DNA from: an uncultured Porphyromonas sp.
GTDB lineage: Bacteria > Bacteroidota > Bacteroidia > Bacteroidales > Porphyromonadaceae
DNA length: 34,375 nt
Direction of reading: 5' to 3'
Assembly: GCA_900539765.1 (NCBI GenBank)
Contig: UQDF01000019.1
Span: 1-34,375, forward strand
Both the position numbers and the translations under genes were made by a program. A model generated the notes under the pieces. The model ran no database searches. It was given only the letters and a program-made list of their open reading frames with translations, and had not been told where the DNA came from. Below are positions 1 through 7,462 of the stretch, in pieces. The number at the start of each line of letters is the position of its first letter. Position 1 is the first letter of the stretch.

Positions 1-72
1 TTCATTGTACTCATAGTTATATTTCTTACGAGTCAACTTTTTTCAGGGTAAGACACTTTGAGCGGGATATCC

Positions 73-99
73 AAAAGGTTTCCTCTCTTGGAAACTTTT
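73..99 (+). terminator. Hairpin, possible terminator of an upstream gene
   Basis: Arms 73-83 and 90-99 pair with one bulged G. The core is GGTTTCC against GGAAAC, and the arm ends in TTTTC. The A run before and T run after the core fit a weak, possibly bidirectional intrinsic terminator for a gene left of the window. The stem is GC-poor, so confidence is low. Confidence 0.4.
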
Positions 100-136
100 C
101 GTCCCTAGGGTGGGAGCGATTCGTCCCTAGGGTGGG
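98..136. repeat. Two direct copies of a 17-bp repeat, 22-bp period
   Basis: TTCGTCCCTAGGGTGGG occurs at 98-114 and again, identical, at 120-136, separated by 5 bp. CCCTAGGG inside each copy is palindromic. The period of 22 bp equals that of the CCACGTGG arrays at 10.8 and 18.7 kb, although the sequence differs. Confidence 0.8.
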
Positions 137-215
137 CACCATCTCCCCCCGTAGGTTTGCGAGCAGTACCTACTACTGGGTAGGGGTGCGGAGGTGATCC
201 CTTGGCAAAGAGGTA

Positions 216-223
216 TAACTTTG
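216..223 (+). promoter_or_regulatory. -7 promoter element for the methyltransferase operon
   Basis: TAACTTTG matches the Bacteroidetes sigma-ABfr -7 consensus TAnnTTTG. It lies 44 bp before the ATG at 268. No convincing -33 TTG is seen at the usual spacing. Confidence 0.55.
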
Positions 224-267
224 CGGTGTAATAGATCCGTACAAGCTGTACACCCCCGCAGAAACTG

Positions 268-933
268 ATGGCTAAGGCTCAGCACAACGCATATATCAAG
301 CAGATGCACCGCTACGATGCGCTCATGACGGGACGCTCCTGGTGGGGGCATCTCTTTATGAATGGGCTTTGGCAGGTGGATCAGCTACAGATGGCGGCAG
401 AGGTCTTGGCTATGATCCCCGATGACTTTGCGGGGCGGCTACTAGATGTGCCGGTGGGGACTGCGGTCTTCACCTGCGACAAGTACAAGCAGCTTGCCAA
501 GGCTCAGATCACTGCACTGGACTACTCCGAGAAGATGCTCGAGATAGCTGCTCACCGCTTTGAGGTGGAGGGGGTGACTAATGTATCGCTCGTGCAGGGC
601 GATGTGGGGGCGATGCCCTTTGCCGATGGGGAGTTTGACTATCTGCTCACGATGAGTGGCTTACAAGCTTTCCCCGACAAGGAGCGAGCCCTCCGTGAGA
701 TGCACCGTGTGCTAAAGCCTGGAGGGAGACTGTGTGGATGCTTTTACGTACGTGGGGAGCACCGCGTGGGCGACTGGATAGCTCGCCATATATTGGAGCG
801 CAAGGGGTACTACTGCCCGCCACACTACACAGCCCCGGAGGCGGTGGCAATTCTTCGGGACCTCTTTGGGGAGCGTATCTCCGTACGTCAGTACCACGCT
901 ATGCTCATCTGCTCAGTAATCAAAGATAGGTAG
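268..933 (+). CDS. Class I SAM-dependent methyltransferase
   Basis: A 221-residue protein of the UbiE/Methyltransf_11 type. Motif I is LLDVPVGTAV (residues 58-67), the glycine-rich SAM loop in a degenerate form with only one glycine. It is followed by an acidic strand end at ALDYSEKM (83-90), GDVGAMPF (111-118) and the post-core HRVLKPGGRL (146-155), which are typical of small-molecule methyltransferases. No signal peptide or membrane segment is seen, so it should be cytoplasmic. The substrate cannot be told from sequence. It is followed after 10 bp by a TetR-type regulator in the same orientation, so the two are probably one operon; the regulator may control it. The start at 268 sits 44 bp after a TAnnTTTG element and leaves a full-length fold. 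Confidence 0.85.
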   Translation: MAKAQHNAYIKQMHRYDALMTGRSWWGHLFMNGLWQVDQLQMAAEVLAMIPDDFAGRLLDVPVGTAVFTCDKYKQLAKAQITALDYSEKMLEIAAHRFEVEGVTNVSLVQGDVGAMPFADGEFDYLLTMSGLQAFPDKERALREMHRVLKPGGRLCGCFYVRGEHRVGDWIARHILERKGYYCPPHYTAPEAVAILRDLFGERISVRQYHAMLICSVIKDR

Positions 934-943
934 CAAACGAACT

Positions 944-1564
944 ATGAATAGTCCGACACTAGATATACAGCAGCGTATCGAGGAGGGCGCCTTGCGGCTC
1001 TTCTCTCGGCATGGCTACATAGGCACCTCGATGCGTATGGTTGCCAAGGAGGCTTACGCCTCGCTGGGCAGTATATACTACTATTATGAGGACAAGGAGG
1101 CACTCTTTCGCTCGCTCGTAGAGCCTGCGATCAAGGGGCTAGAGGCATTTTACGCCTTACCGCCTGAGGATCAAGATATGGAGATGGATATGCTGGACCC
1201 CGTGGAGCGTAAGCGGAGGGGCTACTCGAAGGCGCCCTTCTACCAGTACATCATCGACCATGCGGAGGCTCTGCGACTGGTCTTCTTCGCCAGTGCAGGC
1301 TCCTATCTGGATCACTACGAGGATCGGCTCAATGAGCTGAGCAACGAGGCGACCATCCGCTACTTCGAGCGATATCGGGAGCTGCATCCCGACTGGAAAG
1401 CCGATGTCGATCCCGCCTTCGTCGCTATTTACTCAGCCTTTATCACAGCAACCATCAAAGCTATACTACAGCGGTCCGACACCAGTCCAGAGGAGCTGGC
1501 ACGGTTCTGTCAGTGCCACGAGAAGTTTAGCTTCGGCGGTTGGCGAGAGCTCTTAGGGGTCTAG
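944..1564 (+). CDS. TetR/AcrR family transcriptional regulator
   Basis: A 206-residue protein with an N-terminal TetR helix-turn-helix. The segment GALRLFSRHGYIGTSMRMV (residues 15-33) followed by LGSIYYYYEDKEALF (41-55) is the family signature, including the characteristic Y-x-Y-F/Y-x-x-K-E-x-L helix. The rest is the variable ligand-binding domain, with no family-specific residues that I can name. Length is normal for the family. It begins 10 bp after the methyltransferase and its stop codon lies inside the stem of a strong terminator, so this is a two-gene operon. A role in repressing its own operon is likely from the layout but not shown. The adjacent TonB receptor could also be a target. 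Confidence 0.9.
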   Translation: MNSPTLDIQQRIEEGALRLFSRHGYIGTSMRMVAKEAYASLGSIYYYYEDKEALFRSLVEPAIKGLEAFYALPPEDQDMEMDMLDPVERKRRGYSKAPFYQYIIDHAEALRLVFFASAGSYLDHYEDRLNELSNEATIRYFERYRELHPDWKADVDPAFVAIYSAFITATIKAILQRSDTSPEELARFCQCHEKFSFGGWRELLGV

Positions 1565-1588
1565 TGAAATTCACTAGACCCTTTTTTT
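1557..1588 (+). terminator. Rho-independent terminator after the TetR gene
   Basis: A perfect 12-bp inverted repeat (1557-1568 and 1570-1581, core TCTAGTGAA/TTCACTAGA) is followed by seven T (1582-1588). The TetR stop codon (1562-1564) is inside the left arm. Confidence 0.93.
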
Positions 1589-1651
1589 GAACGTATAGCG
1601 AAAGACGTTCAGTTTCCCCTCTTCCCAATAAGCAAATCAACCAACTAATCA

Positions 1652-3988
1652 ATGAGACGATACAGACTACTATTACTAATCACACTACTCTCCCTCAGTG
1701 CAGCAGTAGCTCAGGAGTACCACTACCGTGGCAACGTACTAGATGACGCTACGGGCGAACCCCTCATCGGAGCCAATGTCTATGCCGAGCCAAAAGGGGC
1801 TGGAACCGTCACCGATGGCGAGGGTCGCTGGGTGCTCACCTCCAAGCAGCGGGTCAAGACACTCGTCGTGAGCTACGTAGGCTACAAGAGCAAGCGCATC
1901 ACATCACCACGGCAAGATGGCAAGTCGATCAGCGTGAGACTAGAGGTCGACGAGACGACGCTAAGCAGTGTAGTCGTCGTTGCCAAGCGTCAGGAGCGCG
2001 CTCTGCGTGAGTCCGCTATGCCTATCTCGGTCATCTCGATGCGACAGCTACAAGGCACCGCCTCCTCGATAGATGAGGTGCTGTCTCGCACTACTGGCGT
2101 GACGCTACGCAATACGGGCGGACTAGGTAGTGCCTCGCGCATCTCGCTACGTGGACTAGAGGGCAAGCGAATGGGCATCTACATTGACGAGACGCCCTTT
2201 GGCGAGATGAGCGACTTCATCTCGATCAATGATATCCCGACCGATATGATCGAGCGGGTGGAGGTCTACAAGGGGATCGTACCCTACAAATTTGGCGGCT
2301 CAGCTATGGGCGGAGCGGTGAATGTAGTGCTCAAGGAATACCCTCCGAAGTACTTTGACGCTTCGTATGAGGTGGGATCGTACAATTCGCACATGCTCTC
2401 GACAGTCTTCAAGCGTACACTAGAGGATGCGGGCGTGCAGCTAGGCCTTGGCGGTACGCTCGCCTACTCGGACAACAACTATAAGATGGAGCTGCCCCAC
2501 TACAAGGATCGGATCGTGAGGCGAGACCACGATCAGTTTCAGAAAGCGATCCTAGGCGGTAGCCTCAAGGCGACGAAGTGGTGGTTTGACGAGATCAAGC
2601 TAGAGTGCGCTGGGACCTACATTCGCAGGGAGATACAGGGCTTCGAGTGGGACGTGCGAGAAGCTTTTACCCTCTCCAAGGGATTGGCTATGGAGAGTAC
2701 CTTCAAGCGTGCAGACTTCTTCCTCCCAGGGCTAGATCTAGACGCATCGGTCGGGGTGGTCTTCGGGCAGAATGGACTGACCGACAAGGCCGCGCATCGC
2801 TACGACTGGGATGGCAAGGAGTACCCCGCGGGCTCCTCTTATGGAGGCGAGCTATCGAGCATACCCACCGATGGGATCAATCGAACGATCAACCTGGTGG
2901 ACAAGCTCAACCTGAACTATACGCTAGACCGCCATCAAGCTTTTAATCTCAACCTGTGCCACACCTACGCTTATCGCAATCCGACGGACACGCTTATGGA
3001 TCGCGCTTTGGGCTATAAGGCGAACTTCAAGAGCCGTATGAACAGCCTCACGGCGGGTGCGTCCTACGATCTCACACTCTTTGAGGATAAGCTCCAGAAT
3101 GCGCTTACCGCAAAATACTACAACTACCGCTCTCGCTCTAAGGTCATCGGGACGATCAGTATGGGCGACCTCAAGGATGTGATGACCGACCGACACTTCT
3201 TCGGCTGGAGCGAAGCTATCCGCTACCGCTTCACGCCAGACTTCCTGATCAAGGCTTCCTATGCCGACGAGGTGCGCATACCTACGAGTGAGGAGCTACT
3301 AGGCAATGGCTACTCGATCAGTGCCTCGACGGACCTGCGTCCCGAGCATAGCCGTGGGGGCAACATTGGCTTAGTCTATCGCAACCTCTCGCCCTCATCA
3401 AGACGGTTGATCGAGGCTGAGGTCAATGCTTTCGGCTCTTACATCACCGATATGATCCGCTTCATGCCGGGAATTATCCCCTCGATGAGTTGCTATCAGA
3501 ACTTCGGGAGCATCCGCACGTGGGGCGTAGAGGGCGAGGTGAAGTGGGATGCCCTCCCCTGGCTCTACCTCTATGGCAATGCGACTTACCAAGACCTCAG
3601 AGACACGCGCCGACTGATCCCCTCGACGAATGTCGCTAACCCGACTTACCTCAAGCGTATGCCCAACATTCCCTACTTCCTAGCCAATGCAGGGCTAGAG
3701 CTGCACAAGGAGAATCTCTTCGGCGGTGAGGGCTACAACAGCCGTCTGATGCTCGACGCATCCTATGTGCATCAGTACTACTACGACTTCGAGGTGAGCC
3801 AGTACCAAGAGCGCAAGATACCGACTGCACTACGCCTAGACTTAGGACTAGAGCAGAGTCTACGCAATAATCAGTGGACGATCACCTTCAAGGTCAAGAA
3901 CCTGACCAACCAGCGTCAGATGTCGGAGCTAAACCGTCCGCTACCAGGCATTAACTTCTCGGTAAAGCTGCGATACCTCTTCAGATGA
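1652..3988 (+). CDS. TonB-dependent outer-membrane receptor
   Basis: A 778-residue receptor. Residues 1-20 are a signal peptide ending AVA|QE. Residues 24-105 are a CarboxypepD_reg-like domain (GNVLDDATGEPLIGANV). A TonB-box-like stretch is at ETTLSSVVVVAK (101-112). The plug follows at about 115-230 (ISLRGLEGKRMGIYIDETPF, ERVEVYKGIVPYKFGG, MGGAVNVVLK). The remainder is a 22-strand-type beta barrel ending NFSVKLRYLFR. These receptors take up siderophores, haem, metals, cobalamin or glycans using TonB energy. The sequence does not settle the substrate, but the partner DUF4374-like lipoprotein points to iron, haem or siderophore uptake rather than a SusC/SusD glycan system, because no SusD is present. 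No promoter is obvious in the 63 bp between the upstream terminator and the ATG. Confidence 0.92.
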   Translation: MRRYRLLLLITLLSLSAAVAQEYHYRGNVLDDATGEPLIGANVYAEPKGAGTVTDGEGRWVLTSKQRVKTLVVSYVGYKSKRITSPRQDGKSISVRLEVDETTLSSVVVVAKRQERALRESAMPISVISMRQLQGTASSIDEVLSRTTGVTLRNTGGLGSASRISLRGLEGKRMGIYIDETPFGEMSDFISINDIPTDMIERVEVYKGIVPYKFGGSAMGGAVNVVLKEYPPKYFDASYEVGSYNSHMLSTVFKRTLEDAGVQLGLGGTLAYSDNNYKMELPHYKDRIVRRDHDQFQKAILGGSLKATKWWFDEIKLECAGTYIRREIQGFEWDVREAFTLSKGLAMESTFKRADFFLPGLDLDASVGVVFGQNGLTDKAAHRYDWDGKEYPAGSSYGGELSSIPTDGINRTINLVDKLNLNYTLDRHQAFNLNLCHTYAYRNPTDTLMDRALGYKANFKSRMNSLTAGASYDLTLFEDKLQNALTAKYYNYRSRSKVIGTISMGDLKDVMTDRHFFGWSEAIRYRFTPDFLIKASYADEVRIPTSEELLGNGYSISASTDLRPEHSRGGNIGLVYRNLSPSSRRLIEAEVNAFGSYITDMIRFMPGIIPSMSCYQNFGSIRTWGVEGEVKWDALPWLYLYGNATYQDLRDTRRLIPSTNVANPTYLKRMPNIPYFLANAGLELHKENLFGGEGYNSRLMLDASYVHQYYYDFEVSQYQERKIPTALRLDLGLEQSLRNNQWTITFKVKNLTNQRQMSELNRPLPGINFSVKLRYLFR

Positions 3989-4026
3989 CAACTATGTATT
4001 CACCAATTCAAATAACAGATTTCACT

Positions 4027-5280
4027 ATGAACAGATTCAACAAGCTAACCAACAGGCTCACACTTATCGCTACCCTCCTACTAGGGCTAGCGCTCACCAG
4101 CTGTGACAAGGAGCCTAAGCCGACACCCCAGACGGGTAGTGAGCGGATTCTCTTCTCCACCTCCATAATGAATGCGGACGGTGCCTCAGGCAATGGTTAC
4201 CTGCAGGCTATCGGCTCTATCGAGGCGAAGAAGTACGACAACAGCCGTGGCGTGCCAGTCGGCTTCGGCACGGAGCCTATCTACTGCGGAGATCATCTCT
4301 ACGTCCTGCCCGACTATATGGGTATGGGCAAGGCTGAGCTCGTCTACTACACCGTAAGCAAGGAGTTGCAGCTCACCAAGCGTGGTGCTATGGAGCTCCC
4401 AGGAGGAGCCGCTGCCTGCAATGTGGTCGAGGTCTCGCCTGAGAAGGCTTACATCAGCTTCCAAAACATCGGACAGGTCTGGGCGTTTAACCCCAAGACG
4501 ATGACCAAGACGGCCGTGATAGACCTCAACCAGTACAAGCACGATGACACCAATGTGATGCCAGGTGCTATGGCCGTACGCGATGGAAAGCTCTACGTAG
4601 GACTCTGTCAGATGGACTCCAAGTGGATGCCACTACACAAGGAGGTCGAGCTGGCGCTCATAGACATCGCTACGGACAAGGTGGAGAAGAAGATTTCCTC
4701 TACCACCTCAGGGCTCTCTGTCGCTACTCGTCCGATCGTGGCTAACTCGATCTTCCTCGATGATACGGGCGATCTGTACATACTCTGCATGGGGAGCTTT
4801 GGCTTCAACCCTGAGTTCCCTGGAGGTATCGTTCGCATCAAAAAGGGTGAGACCGAGATCGACCCCTCATGGTCTATGAATCTCTCGGAGATCAACATAG
4901 AGATCAAGGGCGTCCTACCCCAGACGACCAAGCTCCCCGCCAACTACATCGGATCGATGCGCTACGTCTCTGGCTCTAAGGTGGTCGCCATCATGGGCAT
5001 CTATGCGCTCGACCCCACGAGCAAGAACCCCTACACGGCTCTCTACTGTATTCCTACAGTCATCGACCTAGAGCAGCGTACCATCCAGCAGATTGATGGT
5101 ATCCCAGCGTCCAATCCTCACGCAGTAGCCCTCGGGCGGTACAACGATCGTATCATGATCGGCTCGGCAGGCAAGGAGCGTAGCGGATTTTACTCCTACG
5201 ATCCTAAGACAGGTGCCGTCTCCGACGGACCCGTCTTTGAGGTGGAGGGCAATCCCGTTTCCTTCTATCAAATGAAGTAG
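4027..5280 (+). CDS. DUF4374-like lipoprotein partner of the TonB receptor
   Basis: A predicted 417-residue lipoprotein. I chose the ATG at 4027 over the earlier in-frame ATG at 3985 because it gives a clean lipoprotein signal (MNRFNKL, hydrophobic core, lipobox LTSC with Cys26). The upstream 14 codons would put a polar tail before the signal. The body is all-beta in look, with repeated blocks such as YLQAIGSIEA, YCGDHLYVLPDYM, DTGDLYILCMGSFGF and YNDRIMIGSAGK, as expected for a propeller-like DUF4374 protein. DUF4374 proteins commonly sit next to TonB receptors in Bacteroidetes, where a surface or periplasmic accessory role in iron or haem uptake is suspected. The gene follows the receptor by 38 bp and ends at a terminator, so the two form one unit. 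Confidence 0.82.
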   Translation: MNRFNKLTNRLTLIATLLLGLALTSCDKEPKPTPQTGSERILFSTSIMNADGASGNGYLQAIGSIEAKKYDNSRGVPVGFGTEPIYCGDHLYVLPDYMGMGKAELVYYTVSKELQLTKRGAMELPGGAAACNVVEVSPEKAYISFQNIGQVWAFNPKTMTKTAVIDLNQYKHDDTNVMPGAMAVRDGKLYVGLCQMDSKWMPLHKEVELALIDIATDKVEKKISSTTSGLSVATRPIVANSIFLDDTGDLYILCMGSFGFNPEFPGGIVRIKKGETEIDPSWSMNLSEINIEIKGVLPQTTKLPANYIGSMRYVSGSKVVAIMGIYALDPTSKNPYTALYCIPTVIDLEQRTIQQIDGIPASNPHAVALGRYNDRIMIGSAGKERSGFYSYDPKTGAVSDGPVFEVEGNPVSFYQMK

Positions 5281-5301
5281 TTTAGAGTCCTATAGAATCC
5301 T

Positions 5302-5338
5302 AAAAAGGCGGGTCGCTGAGAGAGCGATCCGCCTTTTT
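5302..5338. terminator. Bidirectional terminator between convergent genes
   Basis: Arms 5302-5317 and 5323-5338 pair over 16 bp with one G-T wobble and a GAGAG loop. The arms begin with AAAAA and end with TTTTT, so it can stop transcription both from the DUF4374-like gene (plus) and from the phosphate transporter gene (minus). Confidence 0.92.
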
Positions 5339-5405
5339 CTATGGCTTCGTATTTGAGTAGAAAGATTACTCAGGAGGAGCTTTACTAGCGAAGCAAAGGA
5401 CGCGC

Positions 5406-7223
5406 CTACCCCTTGGTGGCAGCCTGTACGACGTTGAGCACGTAGTCGCCTAGCTGCTCGTAGTAGCCGACGAGATCCATATAGCTCACAGACTCGGGGT
5501 AGTCGTACTTCTGCGTACGGACATTGTCCATATTCTGAGCCTTCAGCAAGGTGCGCAGGTCGTTGAGTTGCTTCTCTAGCGTATAACTCTCACGAGCGTC
5601 AGACTCCGAGAGCTTGTTGCGTCGCAATAGCTCGGCCATCTTGAGCGCTGTCTCGGTGGCGATCATATGGATCTGCAGGAGGTTGTTGCGGACCATCTCG
5701 GTGTAGCTCTTGCCGAGCTGGTGGTATCGATTGATCTCACGCGCTATACCCACCGCAGCATCGGCGACACTCTCTATCTCAGTCGCCACACGGTAGTAGA
5801 CAAGTATGTCGCTCTGCGACTCTCGGCCTAGCTCCGTGTGTGAGATCTTGTTGAGGTAGTCGGCTATCTCGACCTCTACGGCATCGGATATATCTTCTTC
5901 CTGCTCGCACTTGTTGTAGAGCTTCTTGAGCTCGACTGGGTTGTCTGTCTTGAGCATACCCTCACAGTAAGACATCATCTGCGTGACTCGACTGGCGTAC
6001 TCGGCTAGCTCTTGCTGTACTTGTAGCAGACCGATCTCACCAGTTGGTAGGATACCAGCACGTATGTAGCGTAGGTATGTCTGCTCTGTGGCACCCTTCT
6101 TAGCCTTCTTCATTGGGATGGCTCGCTGGCAAATCTTGACATAGACTGGCACGAACCAGATCATGATGAAAGCATTCAGCACGTTGAAGGTGGTGTGGAA
6201 GAGCGAGAGCCCTACGGAGACGACTGCTGCGAGCGATGCTATCTGAGTTTGTAGCGCAGCTAGGGATGGATCGGCTAGTGTCTCTGTCGAAGAGATGGCA
6301 CTCATACTAGCGGGGTCATAGACCTGATTGAGGCGAGAGGTATACTCGTATAGCTCTCGTGGATCACCCACACCCATATTCATCAGCCAGTTGGCGATCA
6401 TATTGGTAAAGGGGTAGAAGAAGATCAAGACGAGTAGCACTCCGAAGACATTGAATAGCAGGTGCGAGAGAGCAGCGCGCTTAGCATTGATATTAGCTCC
6501 GAGAGCCGCCAGATTAGCTGTGATGGTCGTTCCGATGTTTTCGCCCAGGATCATCGCCGTGGCGATCTCAAAGGGTATCCACCCTTTCGAACACATAATG
6601 AGTGTGATCGCTACCGTCGCACTGGAGGATTGTAGCAGTAGCGTCATAATGGTGCCTATCAAGAGGAAGAGCAGGATAGAGGCAAAGCCCATATCGGTGT
6701 AGCCACGGAGGAACTCAAGTGCCTCGGGGTGACTCTGGAGGTCTGGCATCGAGTCCTTGAGAAACTGCAATCCGAGGAAGAGCAGTGAGAAGCCTACGAG
6801 GAATTCGCCCAGCGAGTTGAGCTGCTCCCGCTTCATATAGATAAGCGGTATGGAGATGGCAAAGAGCGGTATGGCAAAGGTCGATATATCTATCTTAAAG
6901 CCGAAGAGGGTGATGACCCAAGCGGTGACGGTCGTACCAATATTGGCACCCATAATGACCGATATAGCCTGTCCCAGCTCGAGTAGTCCTGCATTGACAA
7001 AGCTGACGACCATCAGTGTTGTAGCGCTGGAGGACTGAACCAAAGCGGTCACGAAGACTCCCGTGAGTAACCCTAAGATGCGACGAGAGGTCATCGCTGC
7101 GAGGATCTGACGCATCCTATCGCCTGCTGCCTTCTGGATGCCTTCGCTCATGATCTTCATACCGAAGAGGAAGAGCCCTAGCGATCCCAGCAGATAGATA
7201 AAGTCAAACAGAGTAAATGCCAT
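5406..7223 (-). CDS. Na/Pi cotransporter family protein with C-terminal PhoU domain
   Basis: A 605-residue inner-membrane protein of the NptA/YjbB type. Two inverted Na_Pi_cotrans repeats are visible by their QSSSAT signatures (residues 63-68 and 198-203) and the paired GANIGTT (92-98) and GENIGTT (227-233) motifs. Hydrophobic helices fill residues 1-270 and about 330-365. The C-terminal 200 residues are hydrophilic and helical and resemble a PhoU-like domain, seen fused to these carriers in many bacteria. The expected role is sodium-coupled phosphate movement across the inner membrane; the direction (uptake or export) cannot be read from sequence. It stands alone on the minus strand, with its own promoter at 7386-7393, a leader of roughly 155 nt, and a shared terminator downstream. 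Confidence 0.9.
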   Translation of the reverse strand: MAFTLFDFIYLLGSLGLFLFGMKIMSEGIQKAAGDRMRQILAAMTSRRILGLLTGVFVTALVQSSSATTLMVVSFVNAGLLELGQAISVIMGANIGTTVTAWVITLFGFKIDISTFAIPLFAISIPLIYMKREQLNSLGEFLVGFSLLFLGLQFLKDSMPDLQSHPEALEFLRGYTDMGFASILLFLLIGTIMTLLLQSSSATVAITLIMCSKGWIPFEIATAMILGENIGTTITANLAALGANINAKRAALSHLLFNVFGVLLVLIFFYPFTNMIANWLMNMGVGDPRELYEYTSRLNQVYDPASMSAISSTETLADPSLAALQTQIASLAAVVSVGLSLFHTTFNVLNAFIMIWFVPVYVKICQRAIPMKKAKKGATEQTYLRYIRAGILPTGEIGLLQVQQELAEYASRVTQMMSYCEGMLKTDNPVELKKLYNKCEQEEDISDAVEVEIADYLNKISHTELGRESQSDILVYYRVATEIESVADAAVGIAREINRYHQLGKSYTEMVRNNLLQIHMIATETALKMAELLRRNKLSESDARESYTLEKQLNDLRTLLKAQNMDNVRTQKYDYPESVSYMDLVGYYEQLGDYVLNVVQAATKG

Positions 7224-7385
7224 GAGTATGTCGTTGTTTGTATGTCATTACTGAGCGAAAGTCTCCTAAGACTGAACCAGCTCCTCAGACTCCGAGCCAC
7301 ACTTTCACGACGATTAATGTGCGTTTCGGTCATCTTCTCGGCTGATTCTGATCCTTTGGTGATAGCTATTTCGTAACTTCGCATG

Positions 7386-7393
7386 CAAAGGTA
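7386..7393 (-). promoter_or_regulatory. -7 promoter element for the phosphate transporter gene
   Basis: Read on the minus strand this is TACCTTTG, a perfect TAnnTTTG. It predicts a start near 7379 and an untranslated leader of about 155 nt before the ATG at 7223. No -33 TTG is seen at 19-bp spacing. Confidence 0.6.
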
Positions 7394-7462
7394 ACGATTT
7401 TAGACTGCTTAGCCTAACTGACCTACCACTATTTGACAAAAGACATCTAAGTATCAGCCCTT

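Larger units (their letters stand above)
1..267. other. Intergenic stretch at window start
   Basis: No gene is supported here. The stretch holds a hairpin at 73-99, a two-copy 22-bp-period direct repeat at 98-136 and a TAnnTTTG promoter element at 216-223. The only reading frame of any length lies on the minus strand (127-351), overlaps the methyltransferase start and shows no recognisable protein features. Confidence 0.6.

Noticed and set aside
2605..2946. 113-codon plus-strand frame within the TonB receptor gene
   Set aside because: Overlaps the receptor barrel in another frame and is Arg-rich shadow sequence.
3985..4026. Start of the DUF4374-like gene at the ATGA overlap with the receptor stop
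   Set aside because: It would place 14 mostly polar residues before the lipoprotein signal; the ATG at 4027 gives a normal signal and lipobox.
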